From Phycisphaerales bacterium (GTDB lineage Bacteria > Planctomycetota > Phycisphaerae > Phycisphaerales > UBA1924), in NCBI GenBank assembly GCA_023382935.1, contig JAHDXL010000002.1:448692-512691 (forward strand): a stretch of 64,000 bases of DNA, written 5' to 3'. Of this stretch, positions 32,973 to 42,056 are shown in pieces. The position numbers and the translations under genes are program-made. Positions within the stretch are counted from its first letter, which is position 1; each line of letters opens with the position of its first letter. A model generated the notes under the pieces. It was not told the origin of the DNA, did not search any database, and saw only the letters and a program-made list of their open reading frames with translations.

Positions 32973-34022
32973 ATGACGAAGTGTAGGTGTTTTGCCCTTG
33001 TCTGGGCAGTCAGCGGTTTCGCCACGCTTCTCGGCACCCAAGCCCAGGCTCAGATTCTCAGCGGAGCATGGACTAATGCCACCGAGGATCGGTGGATGTA
33101 TCCGTTCAACGGGACGCCCGGGACGCGACTGCTCGCGTCGACGTTCACCACGCCTTCGAGTTGGCTCTTCGACGATCGCGACGCGCAGTTCATTGTGTTG
33201 TTTGACACTGGCGGCGCGATTCCGACCGGTCGCGGGCTCAACGGTTATCGGGTCATCTCGGCAACGCTGACCGTGACGGTCTACAACAACAACGAGTTCT
33301 ACTACGACTCCACGTATGACCTGATGTCCAGTTACCGAGATCTCGACGACCCCGAGCACACCGTGGACTTCGACGTGGGTCGGCCCATCGAGGTGTATCC
33401 GGTCGGGTATCGTGACGGCTTTTCGCTGGCCAACTGGACCGAGACCAGCCCGTTCAATGTGGTGGGCGATCCGTTCGTCGACGGAACGCGCATCCGGACG
33501 GCGTACGCGGCGTGGTACTCGGCCGCTGGGGCGGTCACGGACGTATCGCTGCCGGTGCGGGACAGGTTGGAGATTCCTCCGCTGGCGGTGGCGACGGCCA
33601 ACCTGTCGGGCGGTCAACTGGTGCCCTCCGACACGCGATTCACGTTCCAGATGAACGTGTGTGATCCGGGCGTGCAGCGGTACTTTGCCGAGGGGCTCAA
33701 CTTCGGGCGTATGAACTTTTCGATCGTGTCGATGCACGGCGCCTCATGGGATCCGGACATCGGCCCGGGCGACCCTTCGTACCCGGTCTACTACACCAGC
33801 GAAAACCCGCTGGCGCAGGTGTTCGGGATGACGCCGACGTTTGCCATCACCGTGCGTGTCGGCTCGGCCGGCGATTACAACGATGACGGGCAGCGGAACT
33901 TCTTCGACGTGCAGTTGTTCCTCAATGATTTCAGCAATGGACGTCCCGAGGCGGATCTGAACTCAGACTGTCGGTTCGACTTCTTCGATGTTCAGCGATT
34001 CCTCAACGAGTTCAGCAACTGA
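32973..34022 (+). CDS. Secreted protein with dockerin-like C-terminus, first of a paralogous pair
   Basis: 349 residues. ATG 32973 starts a signal peptide (MTKCRCFALVWAVSGFATLL..AQAQ). The body begins TEDRWMYPFNGTPGTR and is rich in Asp, Thr and aromatic residues in beta-like patterns. It matches the next gene along the body (RWxYPFNGTPGxR, DDxDAQF, YDSTYDxxSxYR, GYRDGF). The last about 55 residues are a dockerin-like double repeat (GDYNDDGQRNFFDVQLFLNDF, then ADLNSDCRFDFFDVQRFLNEF). Function of the body unknown. The longer frame from 32907 lacks a signal at its start. Confidence 0.8.
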   Translation: MTKCRCFALVWAVSGFATLLGTQAQAQILSGAWTNATEDRWMYPFNGTPGTRLLASTFTTPSSWLFDDRDAQFIVLFDTGGAIPTGRGLNGYRVISATLTVTVYNNNEFYYDSTYDLMSSYRDLDDPEHTVDFDVGRPIEVYPVGYRDGFSLANWTETSPFNVVGDPFVDGTRIRTAYAAWYSAAGAVTDVSLPVRDRLEIPPLAVATANLSGGQLVPSDTRFTFQMNVCDPGVQRYFAEGLNFGRMNFSIVSMHGASWDPDIGPGDPSYPVYYTSENPLAQVFGMTPTFAITVRVGSAGDYNDDGQRNFFDVQLFLNDFSNGRPEADLNSDCRFDFFDVQRFLNEFSN

Positions 34023-34076
34023 GGCCGAACCCAAGCCTCAACAGTCAGATTCCACCATTCGTGAAAGGTGCCAAGT

Positions 34077-34982
34077 ATGCGGAAGATCGGAGTCATTCTC
34101 GTCCTGGTTGCCAGCGCCCCCGCCCTGGCGGATTCGGTGTTGTACAACGCGCCCACGTGGGACCGCTGGAACTATCCGTTCAACGGCACGCCCGGTTCGC
34201 GCGACGTGGCGACGACCTTCACCACCGGATATGTGCCCAACATGTTCGATGACAAGGACGCGCAGTTCCTCAACACGTTCGTGACGGCCGGCGACATCGC
34301 GCCCCACTTGGGCGCGGGCAACTACATCATCACGTCGGCCCGGTTCACGGTCTCGGTCGATCCTCGCTTCGGTGGCGTGGTTGCCTATGACCCGACATAC
34401 GACTCGTACGGTACCTACCGCGAGGCGTTCCAGCCGGGCTTCACGCCCGACACCGACGCCGGTCGCCCCGTCGAGTTGTACGCGACCGGTTTCCGCAACG
34501 GTCTCAACCCCTTTGCTTACCGCGACAACATGTCGTTTGCCTTCGGCGACCCGATGGCCGAGGGCGTGCGCAATGCCTATGCCGCTGACGTCGACGCGGT
34601 GGGCAACCTCTCCGACGCGTCGAACAACGTGCGCGACGGTTTCGACACCAACCCGCTGGCCATCGGACAGATCGCCGGGCTCAACGCCGGCGACCTGATC
34701 CCCGGGTACGCGACGCTGGTGTTCGATATCAACGTGGCCCATGCGGGCATTCACGCCTGGCTGGCCCAGTCGCTCAACTCGGGCGCGCTGTCCCTGACCG
34801 TTGCCTCGATGCACCCGGCCGTTCAAGGGGGCGACGTGACCTACCCCGGCTTCTTCACCAACGAGTCGTTCTTCCCGAACGCGCAGGCCGCCACGCTGGA
34901 GATCACGTACCGGATCATTCCCGCGCCTTCTGCGCTGGCGCTGCTCGGGCTGGGCGGGCTGGCGATGCGCCGGCGTCGCTGA
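34077..34982 (+). CDS. Secreted protein with PEP-CTERM-like C-terminal sorting tail, second of a paralogous pair
   Basis: 301 residues. Signal peptide MRKIGVILVLVASAPALA. The body is a clear paralogue of the preceding gene: TWDRWNYPFNGTPGSRDVATTFTT, FDDKDAQFLNTFVTAGDI, and YDPTYDSYGTYRE. Instead of dockerin-like repeats it ends IPAPSALALLGLGGLAMRRRR: a Pro-containing motif, hydrophobic helix and basic end, as in PEP-CTERM-type sorting signals that are cut by an exosortase. The two proteins therefore share a body but are probably anchored in different ways. ATG 34077 is 54 bases after the preceding stop; likely one transcript. Confidence 0.8.
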   Translation: MRKIGVILVLVASAPALADSVLYNAPTWDRWNYPFNGTPGSRDVATTFTTGYVPNMFDDKDAQFLNTFVTAGDIAPHLGAGNYIITSARFTVSVDPRFGGVVAYDPTYDSYGTYREAFQPGFTPDTDAGRPVELYATGFRNGLNPFAYRDNMSFAFGDPMAEGVRNAYAADVDAVGNLSDASNNVRDGFDTNPLAIGQIAGLNAGDLIPGYATLVFDINVAHAGIHAWLAQSLNSGALSLTVASMHPAVQGGDVTYPGFFTNESFFPNAQAATLEITYRIIPAPSALALLGLGGLAMRRRR

Positions 34983-35037
34983 AGCGCCGGACGCTCGCAC
35001 GGGCCCTACATTCCCTCAGTCCCTGGAGGGCTGACGG

Positions 35038-36435
35038 ATGAAACTGGGGTGCGTGCTGGCGCTGGCGGGAGCCATCTCGACTCACGGTCTGGCATTCGAG
35101 CCCGACCCCGCGACGCCGCGGACTGCTCTGGACGCATATGTCGAGAACGCCCGCGGCGTTGCCCATTGGGAAGTGTCACAGGCGGTCGATCGGGGGGGCG
35201 CGACGTGGCTGCTCGTCAACCTGACCAGCCAGACCTGGCGCACGCGCGAAGAGGTTTCGCATCCCCAGTGGACGCACTGGGTGCGGATCTGTGTTCCGGA
35301 GAAGCGTCGGAACAATCTGGGTCTGCTGGTCATTAGCGGCGGGTCGCGGCGTGAGAGGGCGCCGGACCCGGTTGATTCGCTGGGCGCGGTGCTGGCCGAA
35401 CAGACCGGCTCGGTCGTCATCGTGCTTCCAAATGTTCCGAATCAGCCGATGGTGGTCGATGGCACCAGCGAGGGACGCTACGAGGACGACCTGATCGCCG
35501 AGTCGTGGATGAACGCGCAGAGGACCGGCGACACGGGATGGGTGCTGCAACTGCCGATGGTGCAGAGCGCCGTGGCCGCAATGGACGCGGCCGAAGGAGT
35601 GCTGCGCGAACGTGGCCTCGAGCCGCTCGATGGGTTCATCGTCACCGGGGCGTCGAAGCGAGGCTGGACGACCTGGCTGACCGCCGCGGTCGATCCGCGA
35701 GTCCGAGCCATCATGCCCATCGTGTTCGACATGCTGAACATGAAGGAGGCGATGCCGCACCATTTGGCGGCCTATGGGTTCTGGGCGCCGTCGCTGCACG
35801 ACTACGCGGTGCGGAGCATCCCTGAGGCGATGATGCGCGGTGAGAACGACGTGCTGCGGTCGATCGTCGATCCGTGGCTCTATCGCCAGCGATTCACGAT
35901 GCCCAAGTTCATCCTCAACGCGGCCGGGGATGAGTACTTCCTGCCCGACACGGCCCAGTTCTACATCGGTGATCTTCCCGGACTGACGCGCCTGCGCTAC
36001 GTGCCGAACGCCGATCACGGACTGACGGGGCACCCAGGCGCAATCGCCTCGCTCATTGCGTTTCATGAAGCGGTGGCGGGGGGCGTCGAGATTCCCGAAC
36101 TGGTGTGGCAGGTCGCCGATGGAGATCTGATCGTCCGCACGTCGCGAGCGCCGACTCGGATCACGGCGTGGAACGCCGACAACCCGAAGGCACGCGATTT
36201 CCGTGTCGAGGCGATCGGAGAGGTGTGGAAGCCCCTTCCAATCTCGCCGGATCAGCAGGGAGAATACCGCGTGGTGCTGACCGCGCCCGAGCAGGGCTGG
36301 CGGGCGTGGATGGTCGACGCCGAGTTCGTGGTTGAAGGGCAGAACCAGCGTCTGGTGTTCTCGACGCCGGTGTGGGTCGTGCCCGACACGCTGCCCTTTG
36401 AGGACGCGGTGAAAAAGGTGTCGGAGAGAGAGTGA
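35038..36435 (+). CDS. PhoPQ-activated pathogenicity-related (PqaA-like) alpha/beta hydrolase
   Basis: 465 residues with a signal peptide (KLGCVLALAGAISTHGLA). Family blocks: TALDAYVENARGVAHWEV, NLGLLVISGGSRRE, VIVLPNVPNQPMVVDG, YEDDLIAESWMNAQRTGD, and the nucleophile region GFIVTGASKRGWTTWLTAAVDPRVRAIMPIVFDMLNM (Ser in GASKRG). The acid is probably Asp in NAAGDEYFLPDTAQFY, and the His is in YVPNADHGL. Named after a Salmonella PhoPQ-regulated gene, but no PhoPQ link is implied here. The substrate is unknown. Interspersed repeat copy C starts four bases after its stop. Confidence 0.92.
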   Translation: MKLGCVLALAGAISTHGLAFEPDPATPRTALDAYVENARGVAHWEVSQAVDRGGATWLLVNLTSQTWRTREEVSHPQWTHWVRICVPEKRRNNLGLLVISGGSRRERAPDPVDSLGAVLAEQTGSVVIVLPNVPNQPMVVDGTSEGRYEDDLIAESWMNAQRTGDTGWVLQLPMVQSAVAAMDAAEGVLRERGLEPLDGFIVTGASKRGWTTWLTAAVDPRVRAIMPIVFDMLNMKEAMPHHLAAYGFWAPSLHDYAVRSIPEAMMRGENDVLRSIVDPWLYRQRFTMPKFILNAAGDEYFLPDTAQFYIGDLPGLTRLRYVPNADHGLTGHPGAIASLIAFHEAVAGGVEIPELVWQVADGDLIVRTSRAPTRITAWNADNPKARDFRVEAIGEVWKPLPISPDQQGEYRVVLTAPEQGWRAWMVDAEFVVEGQNQRLVFSTPVWVVPDTLPFEDAVKKVSERE

Positions 36436-36439
36436 CGTG

Positions 36440-36534
36440 AAGTGCCAGCAACCTTGTCTGCGATGTTGCTGCGTGTCGCGCGGATGGTCGATGCACGGCA
36501 GCAACGTCCGAAGACGGACCTTGCTCTGGCACTT
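36440..36534 (+). repeat. Interspersed two-hairpin repeat, copy C
   Basis: Terminal inverted repeats are perfect over 9 bp: AAGTGCCAG (36440-36448) and CTGGCACTT (36526-36534). The left hairpin has AGCAAC pairing with GTTGCT (36447-36470). The right hairpin has AGCAA/TTGCT around GTCCG-AAGA-CGGAC. It fills the gap between two convergent genes, and its last two bases overlap the aminotransferase stop codon. Confidence 0.8.
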
Positions 36535-37804
36535 AGCGCATCTTCTCGACGAACTGGGCGAAGCGTTCCATGCCCTTGATGATCTGCTGTTCGCCGCAGG
36601 CGAAGGAGATGCGAATGCAGTCGCCGCCGCAGCCGCCGAAGTCTTCTCCAGGGACGACCGCGATCAGGGCTTCTTCGAGCAGTGCTTCGCTGAGGTCGAG
36701 GGCCGAGCCGATGACGCGCCCGCCGGGCGAGGTGTGTCCGAACAGGGCGGAGACGTCAGGGAAGGCGTAGAAGGCGCCGGTGGGCTTCGGGCAGCGGATG
36801 CCAGGGATCTGTGTGAGCAGGCGATAGATGATCTCAGCCCGGCGTGCAAAGGCCAATCGCATCTTCTCGACTTCCTCGGCCACGCTGGGGTCGGTCAGCG
36901 CGACGCGAATGGCGGGATAGTTGAAACTGGTAATGTTCGTGGTCATCTGCCCCTGCAGTGTGCCCATCGCCCGGATGAGTTCCCTGCCGAAGTCGCCGGG
37001 CATGGCGGTGTAACCCACGCGCCAGCCAGTCATCGCGTACGACTTGCTCAGCCCGTTGAGGGTGAGCGTGCGTTCGGCCACTTCGGGCACGGCCCCGATG
37101 GAGAACTGTTCGACCTGCCCGAAGGTGATCTTCTCGTAGATTTCGTCGGAGAGGATGATCAGTCCGGGCGCAACGCTGGCGGCCTTGTCGGCGACCACGG
37201 CCGCGAACTGGCGCAATTCCTCCGGCGAATACATGGTCGCGCAGGGATTGTTTGGGCTGTTGATGATGAGAACGCGTGACCGCGGAGTGATGGCGTCGGC
37301 CAGTTGCTCGGGCGTCATCTTGAAGTCGCTCTCGGGGGTGGTTTCGATCTCGACCACCTTGCCGCCGGCCATTTCGGTGATGGGCCGATAACTGACCCAA
37401 GCCGGAACGGGGTAAATAACTTCCTGCCGATCGCCGTCGGGGGCTTCGGGCGGATCAAGCAGGCAGTGGAGGGCCACGAACAGGGCGTGCTTGCCTCCGG
37501 CCGAGATGGCGATGTGGTCGGGCGTGAGGCCCTGGATTTCATCTTCTTCGAGCAACTTTTTGGCGATGACGGCCCGGGTCTGGGCATCGCCGAGAGTCGG
37601 CATGTACTTGGTCTGGCCATCCTGCAAGGCCTTGATGGCAGCCGCCTTGATCGGGGCGGGTGTGTCGAAGTCGGGCTCGCCGGCGGCGAAGCCAAGGACA
37701 TCGACGCCATCGGCCCTGAGTTGCTTGGCGCGATTCGTCACCGCGACCGTCACGGAGGGAGTCAGTCGGGCAACACGATTCGAGACAGCGAGGGTGGTGA
37801 GCAT
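36533..37804 (-). CDS. Class I pyridoxal-phosphate aminotransferase (aspartate aminotransferase type)
   Basis: 423 residues from ATG 37804, where homology begins (LAVSNRVARLTPSVTVAVTNRAKQL); an ATG at 37858 would add 18 residues. PLP-fold blocks: GFAAGEPDFDTPAPIKAAA, KYMPTLGDAQTR, ISAGGKHALFVAL, YPVPAWVSYRPITEMAGG, IINSPNNPCATMYS, LSDEIYEKITFG and the PLP lysine in LNGLSKSYAMTGWRVGYTAMP. The C-terminal CIRISFACGEQQI holds the substrate carboxylate arginine. It resembles bacterial aspartate/prephenate aminotransferases. Convergent with the PqaA-like gene. Confidence 0.92.
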   Translation of the reverse strand: MLTTLAVSNRVARLTPSVTVAVTNRAKQLRADGVDVLGFAAGEPDFDTPAPIKAAAIKALQDGQTKYMPTLGDAQTRAVIAKKLLEEDEIQGLTPDHIAISAGGKHALFVALHCLLDPPEAPDGDRQEVIYPVPAWVSYRPITEMAGGKVVEIETTPESDFKMTPEQLADAITPRSRVLIINSPNNPCATMYSPEELRQFAAVVADKAASVAPGLIILSDEIYEKITFGQVEQFSIGAVPEVAERTLTLNGLSKSYAMTGWRVGYTAMPGDFGRELIRAMGTLQGQMTTNITSFNYPAIRVALTDPSVAEEVEKMRLAFARRAEIIYRLLTQIPGIRCPKPTGAFYAFPDVSALFGHTSPGGRVIGSALDLSEALLEEALIAVVPGEDFGGCGGDCIRISFACGEQQIIKGMERFAQFVEKMR

Positions 37805-37947
37805 CGGGAAGGAGCATAGGGGGCCCGGGTACAGCGGCGTTTGAATCCCGGTTCGCATCGTGCCTATCCTTTGCCGACCTGCCCCGATTCGGGGCTCGAC
37901 GGTCGGGGTGTGCCCAGGCTCGCCCGGCCGAGACAAGGAGCATTGGC

Positions 37948-38220
37948 ATGGCATCGATCAGCAAAGAACAGACTGCCGAAATCGTCGCCAAGTTCGGAGA
38001 TGGCCCGAACGACACCGGGTCGCCAGCGGTGCAGATCGCTCTGCTGACGGCTCGCATCCAGCACTTGGCCGGGCACATCCGCGAGCATCGGCAGGATCTG
38101 CACAACCGCCGCGGGCTGGTGATGATGGTCGGCAGGCGCAACCGCCTGCTCCGCTATCTCCAGCGGACCGACCGCGAGCGCTACCTCACGACGATTCAGG
38201 CTCTGGGCCTGCGCAAGTGA
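37948..38220 (+). CDS. rpsO: Ribosomal protein S15
   Basis: 90 residues, normal length. S15 signature: DTGSPAVQIALLTARIQHLAGHIREHRQDLHNRRGL, then RRNRLLRYLQRTDRERY. It binds 16S rRNA in the small-subunit platform. ACAAGGAG at 37933-37940 sets the start. Followed by pnp, the very common rpsO-pnp order. Confidence 0.98.
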   Translation: MASISKEQTAEIVAKFGDGPNDTGSPAVQIALLTARIQHLAGHIREHRQDLHNRRGLVMMVGRRNRLLRYLQRTDRERYLTTIQALGLRK

Positions 38221-38226
38221 CATTCG

Positions 38227-38254
38227 GACGGGTGGCTGGAGACGGCCGCCCGTC
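38227..38254 (+). promoter_or_regulatory. Hairpin between rpsO and pnp
   Basis: GACGGGTGGC pairs with GCCGCCCGTC over ten pairs (one G-U) around an 8-base loop, seven bases after the rpsO stop. No U-run follows. In Escherichia coli the rpsO-pnp gap contains an RNase III processing hairpin for pnp autocontrol; a similar role here is inferred only from position. Confidence 0.45.
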
Positions 38255-38473
38255 GATTCGGATTGTAAAGGTACGATGCGCCCGGGGAGCGGCAGTGGGC
38301 ACCGGGCAGGTTCCGGCCTGCCCCATGCCTTCTGCCTCTCAGTGTTCCGGGCGTGTCCGGTAGACAAGCAGGCGCGGTCGGTCCGGCTTATGAGCCAGAC
38401 TCAAGGCCAGACCCCCGTCGACACGCGGGCCGGCGCGGAAGATTCGCCAGCGCCCCGGAAAGGAACACGCAGC

Positions 38474-40648
38474 ATGGCAGGTCAGGCGATTATCGTTGAA
38501 CGTGAAGTCGCAGGTCGTACGCTCCGTTTTGAAACTGGTCGCATTGCCAAACTGGCCAACGCTTCGGTGATGGCTACGTATGGGGGCAGCACGGTCTTGG
38601 CCACGGTGGTTCGCGCCGAGCCCCGCCCGGGCATCGACTTCTTCCCCCTGACGGTCGACTATCGCGAAAAGACCGCCGCGGCCGGGAAGTTCCCCGGCGG
38701 GTTCCGCAAGCGTGAGGGCGCACCCAACGAAAAGGAAGTGCTGACGATGCGGATGATCGACCGTCCGCTCCGTCCGCTGTTCCCCGATGGGTTCATCGAC
38801 GAGATCCAGGTGCAGGTGTGGGTGATGAGCCACGACGGGGAGAACGACACCGACGTGCTGGCCGGCACCGCTGCCGCGGCGGCGCTGTCCATCAGCAACG
38901 CTCCGTTTGAAGGCCCCAGCGCCACGGTCCGCGTCGGACGCATCCATACCGACGACGGTCCGAAGTACGTGCTCAACCCAACGGTTTCGCAACTCGAGTA
39001 TTCCGATCTTGATCTGGTGCTCGCCGGTCACCGTGACGGGGTGAACATGATCGAAGTCGGCGCGGCCGAGGTGGAAGACGCGGCCGTGCTCGAGGCTATC
39101 CGCTTCGGGCAGCAGGGCATCGCGCAGTTGCTGGACATGATCGACGAACTGGCCGCCAACGCGGGGCAGGAGAAGGTGGTGGGAGAGTTGATGCTTCCGC
39201 CGCAGGAAATTGTCGACAAGGTGAAGAAGCACTGCGAGAAGGCGCTGATCGAGGCCCGGCAGATTCCGGGCAAGACCGAGCGTGGCGATCGCGTGAAGGA
39301 AATTGCACAGAAGTTCCTCGACGAGCACTTTCCGCTCAACGAGGACGGCACGATGCGCCAGTTCAAGGAGAGCGAGAAGGCGCGGCGTTTTGCGGCCGAA
39401 GCACTGCGTACCCTGGAGAAGAAGGTCACTCGCCGCCTGATCGTCGAGAAGGGCGTCCGGGCCGACGGGCGCGGCTTCCGCCAGATCCGCCCGCTCACGA
39501 TGGAAGTGGGCATGTTTGCCCGCACGCACGGGTCGGCACTGTTCCAGCGCGGGGAAACCCAGAGTCTGGTGTCCTGCACGCTGGGAACGGGCAAGGACGA
39601 GCAGATCATCGACGGGCTGCTGCCCGAGTACGCCAAGAAGTTCACGCTGCACTACAACTTCCCGCCATTCTGCACCGGGGAGGTCAAGCGCATCACAGGC
39701 CCGGGGAGGCGCGAAATCGGGCACGGCGCGCTGGCGGAGCGTTCTCTGCTGGCCATTCTTCCCAGCCCTGAGGACTTTCCCTACACCATTCGGCTGGTCA
39801 GTGACATCACTGAGTCAAACGGATCATCGTCGATGGCCTCGGTGTGCGGCGGGTGCCTGGCGCTGATGGACGCGGGCGTGCCCATTCTCAACACCTGCGC
39901 CGGGATCTCCGTCGGTCGATTCTCCGACGATAACGACCAGAACGAGGTGTTCGTCACCGACATCATCGGGGAGGAGGACTTCTTCGGTGACATGGACTTC
40001 AAGGTCTCCGGCACGCGCTTGGGCATCACGGGCATCCAACTCGACCTCAAGGCCCGTGGACTCAACGTCGGGCAGATCGAGAAAATCTTCGAGCAGGCCC
40101 GCCAGGGTCGCCTGGAACTGATCGAGGCTATGGAGAAGGTCATTCCTGCCCCGCGAGCGGAGATCTCGCGGTTCGCCCCGCGTCTGGAGCAGATCCGCAT
40201 CGACCCGGAGAAGATCGGCAAACTCATCGGCCCCGGGGGCAAGACAATCCGCGCCCTGCAGGACAAGTACGGCGTCGATATCGACGTGGAAGACGACGGC
40301 ACGGTCATTATCGCCTCGCCCAACGCCGACGGTGTCGCGGGCTGCAAGGCCGAGGTCGAAGCCCTGTGCGAGGAGGTCAAGGTCGGCACCATCTACGAAG
40401 GTAAGGTCGTCAGTACCAAAGACTTCGGCGCATTCGTCGAACTCATCCCCGGCACCGACGGCATGTGCCACATTTCCGAACTGGCCGATGGGTACGTGGA
40501 GAAGGTGACCGACGTGGTCAAGGTGGGCGACGCGGTCCGGGTGAAGGTGATCCACATCGACGATCAGGGCCGCATCAAACTGAGCCGCAAGGCCGTCCTC
40601 GTCGAGGAAAAGAAGAAGAAGGAGGAGCCGGTCGGCGCCGCCGAGTGA
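38474..40648 (+). CDS. pnp: Polyribonucleotide nucleotidyltransferase (PNPase)
   Basis: 724 residues. Phosphorolytic 3'-5' exoribonuclease of the RNA degradation machinery. Two RNase PH domains are visible: the first with STVLATVVRAEPRPGIDFFPLTVDYREK and GGFRKREG; the second with VRADGRGFRQIRPLTMEVG, SALFQRGETQSLVSCTLG, GRREIGHGALAERSL and ESNGSSSMASVCGGCLALMDAGVP. A KH domain (RIDPEKIGKLIGPGGKTIRALQ) and an S1 domain (VGTIYEGKVVSTKDFGAFVEL, CHISELADG) close the protein. ATG 38474 is chosen at the conserved start AGQAIIVEREVAGR; an in-frame ATG at 38391 is possible. Confidence 0.97.
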   Translation: MAGQAIIVEREVAGRTLRFETGRIAKLANASVMATYGGSTVLATVVRAEPRPGIDFFPLTVDYREKTAAAGKFPGGFRKREGAPNEKEVLTMRMIDRPLRPLFPDGFIDEIQVQVWVMSHDGENDTDVLAGTAAAAALSISNAPFEGPSATVRVGRIHTDDGPKYVLNPTVSQLEYSDLDLVLAGHRDGVNMIEVGAAEVEDAAVLEAIRFGQQGIAQLLDMIDELAANAGQEKVVGELMLPPQEIVDKVKKHCEKALIEARQIPGKTERGDRVKEIAQKFLDEHFPLNEDGTMRQFKESEKARRFAAEALRTLEKKVTRRLIVEKGVRADGRGFRQIRPLTMEVGMFARTHGSALFQRGETQSLVSCTLGTGKDEQIIDGLLPEYAKKFTLHYNFPPFCTGEVKRITGPGRREIGHGALAERSLLAILPSPEDFPYTIRLVSDITESNGSSSMASVCGGCLALMDAGVPILNTCAGISVGRFSDDNDQNEVFVTDIIGEEDFFGDMDFKVSGTRLGITGIQLDLKARGLNVGQIEKIFEQARQGRLELIEAMEKVIPAPRAEISRFAPRLEQIRIDPEKIGKLIGPGGKTIRALQDKYGVDIDVEDDGTVIIASPNADGVAGCKAEVEALCEEVKVGTIYEGKVVSTKDFGAFVELIPGTDGMCHISELADGYVEKVTDVVKVGDAVRVKVIHIDDQGRIKLSRKAVLVEEKKKKEEPVGAAE

Positions 40649-40687
40649 CTTCGACCGCGGCAGGCTCATTCCCCGTTCATGCACAAG

Positions 40688-40713
40688 CGCCGGCCTCTTG
40701 ACAGGGGCCGGCG
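40688..40713 (+). terminator. GC-rich hairpin after pnp
   Basis: CGCCGGCC (40688-40695) pairs perfectly with GGCCGGCG (40706-40713). Only TTT follows a few bases later, so termination may be weak. Confidence 0.5.
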
Positions 40714-40824
40714 TGCATGTTTGCCCGCAATCTGGTATTCTGGTTATCGGCTCCCTGTTCAGGGCTGTCCGGCGGGATCGAGATCCCGCCGAAGCGTGGG
40801 CACCAAAATCGCTGGGGGTCGTCG

Positions 40825-41121
40825 ATGTCAGACCAGCAGCCTCGCGAACTTGAAGGTGTGTCGGGGACAGTCAAGTGGTTTGATCCTCGCAAGGGCTACG
40901 GCTTCATCGTCGGACCCGAGGGTCAGGACATCTTCGCGCACTACACGGTGATCGAGGGCGACGGTTTCCGCGCGCTGCGCGACGGTTCAAAAGTCATCTA
41001 CGATGCCGTCTCGGGTGACAAGGGCTGGCGTGCCACACGCATTGTCCGGGCCCCCGATGAAGAAGAGCCCGCCGAAGTGGTCGTCAAGCGGCGGACGCAC
41101 TCCCGTTCGCCTCGCCGCTGA
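40825..41121 (+). CDS. Cold-shock-like single-stranded nucleic acid binding protein
   Basis: 98 residues from ATG 40825. Cold-shock domain with VSGTVKWFDPRKGYGFIVGPEG (RNP1 KGYGFI) and DIFAHYTVIEGDGFRALRDG (RNP2-like DIFAHY), then IYDAVSGDKGWRATRIV. A basic tail (VVKRRTHSRSPRR) is added. Likely an RNA chaperone. The frame upstream to 40717 is open but not conserved-looking. A histidine kinase gene starts 15 bases downstream. Confidence 0.93.
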   Translation: MSDQQPRELEGVSGTVKWFDPRKGYGFIVGPEGQDIFAHYTVIEGDGFRALRDGSKVIYDAVSGDKGWRATRIVRAPDEEEPAEVVVKRRTHSRSPRR

Positions 41122-41136
41122 TTTCAGGCCGATCGC

Positions 41137-42003
41137 ATGAGCATCACCGATCTGTTGTTGGGCGCCGCCTTGGGCGCGCTGGCTGGTTCGAGCATCGCCG
41201 GCTGGCTCGCGGCCCGGCATCAACGCTCACGCTGGTCGCGTCTGCTCGCCCGCGAGCGAGCCCGTCGGGCCAGCGAACGCACTGGCGATATGGTGGCCAT
41301 GTCGGCGGGGCTGGCGCACGAGATCAAGAACCCGCTCTCCACCATCGGACTCAATGCCCAGTTGCTCAGTGAGGCCGTCGAGGATCTGGACGCCCCCGCC
41401 GAGGCCAAAGGTTCGCTGGTACGGCGGCTCAAGGCACTGGAGCGCGAAGTCGAGCGATTGCGCGGCATCCTGACCGACTTCCTCGACTACGCCGGCGGCA
41501 TCCATGTCGAAGCGGTCGAGCAGGACATCAACCAGGTTGTAGACGAGTTGATCGACTTTTTCCTTCCCCAGGCCGAGCAGGCGGGCGTGCGGCTGCGCGC
41601 CACGCTGCATCCCGGTCCTCTCGTGGCTCCGGTCGACGCCGGGCATCTCAAGCAGGCGCTGCTCAACCTGCTCCTCAACGCCGTGCAGGCGATGCGATCG
41701 GCCCCGGGCGAACTGCTCGTCCGCACCATGCCGGCCACGGACGCCGACGGGACCAAAGTCGTCCGCGTTCACGTCACTGACACCGGCCCGGGCATGGACG
41801 CCGCCACGCTCGAACGCATCTTCCGCCCGTACTTCACCACCAAGAGCGCCGGCTCGGGTCTCGGGCTGCCGACGGCACGACGCCTCATCGAGGCCCACGG
41901 GGGACGCATCGACGTGTTCTCCGAAGTCGGAAAGGGCACGGAAATCACGGTGGTGTTGCCTGTGCAACCGGCGATGATGGATTCGGCGGGTGCCACGCGC
42001 TGA
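41137..42003 (+). CDS. Sensor histidine kinase
   Basis: 288 residues. An N-terminal membrane helix (LLLGAALGALAGSSIAGWLAA) leads straight to the HisKA domain with the phospho-acceptor His in SAGLAHEIKNPLSTIGLNAQLL. The HATPase domain has N-box LLNLLLNAVQAM, G1 VTDTGPGMDAATLERIFRPYFTTKSAGSGLGL and the final IEAHGGRIDVFSEVGKGTEITVVLP. There is no sensory domain, so input may come from the membrane helix or a partner. No response regulator gene is adjacent. Confidence 0.93.
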   Translation: MSITDLLLGAALGALAGSSIAGWLAARHQRSRWSRLLARERARRASERTGDMVAMSAGLAHEIKNPLSTIGLNAQLLSEAVEDLDAPAEAKGSLVRRLKALEREVERLRGILTDFLDYAGGIHVEAVEQDINQVVDELIDFFLPQAEQAGVRLRATLHPGPLVAPVDAGHLKQALLNLLLNAVQAMRSAPGELLVRTMPATDADGTKVVRVHVTDTGPGMDAATLERIFRPYFTTKSAGSGLGLPTARRLIEAHGGRIDVFSEVGKGTEITVVLPVQPAMMDSAGATR

Positions 42004-42056
42004 TCGAGTCCTCTAGGCAAGGCCCGCAGCGCTGTGATCCACCATCGCCACAGGTT

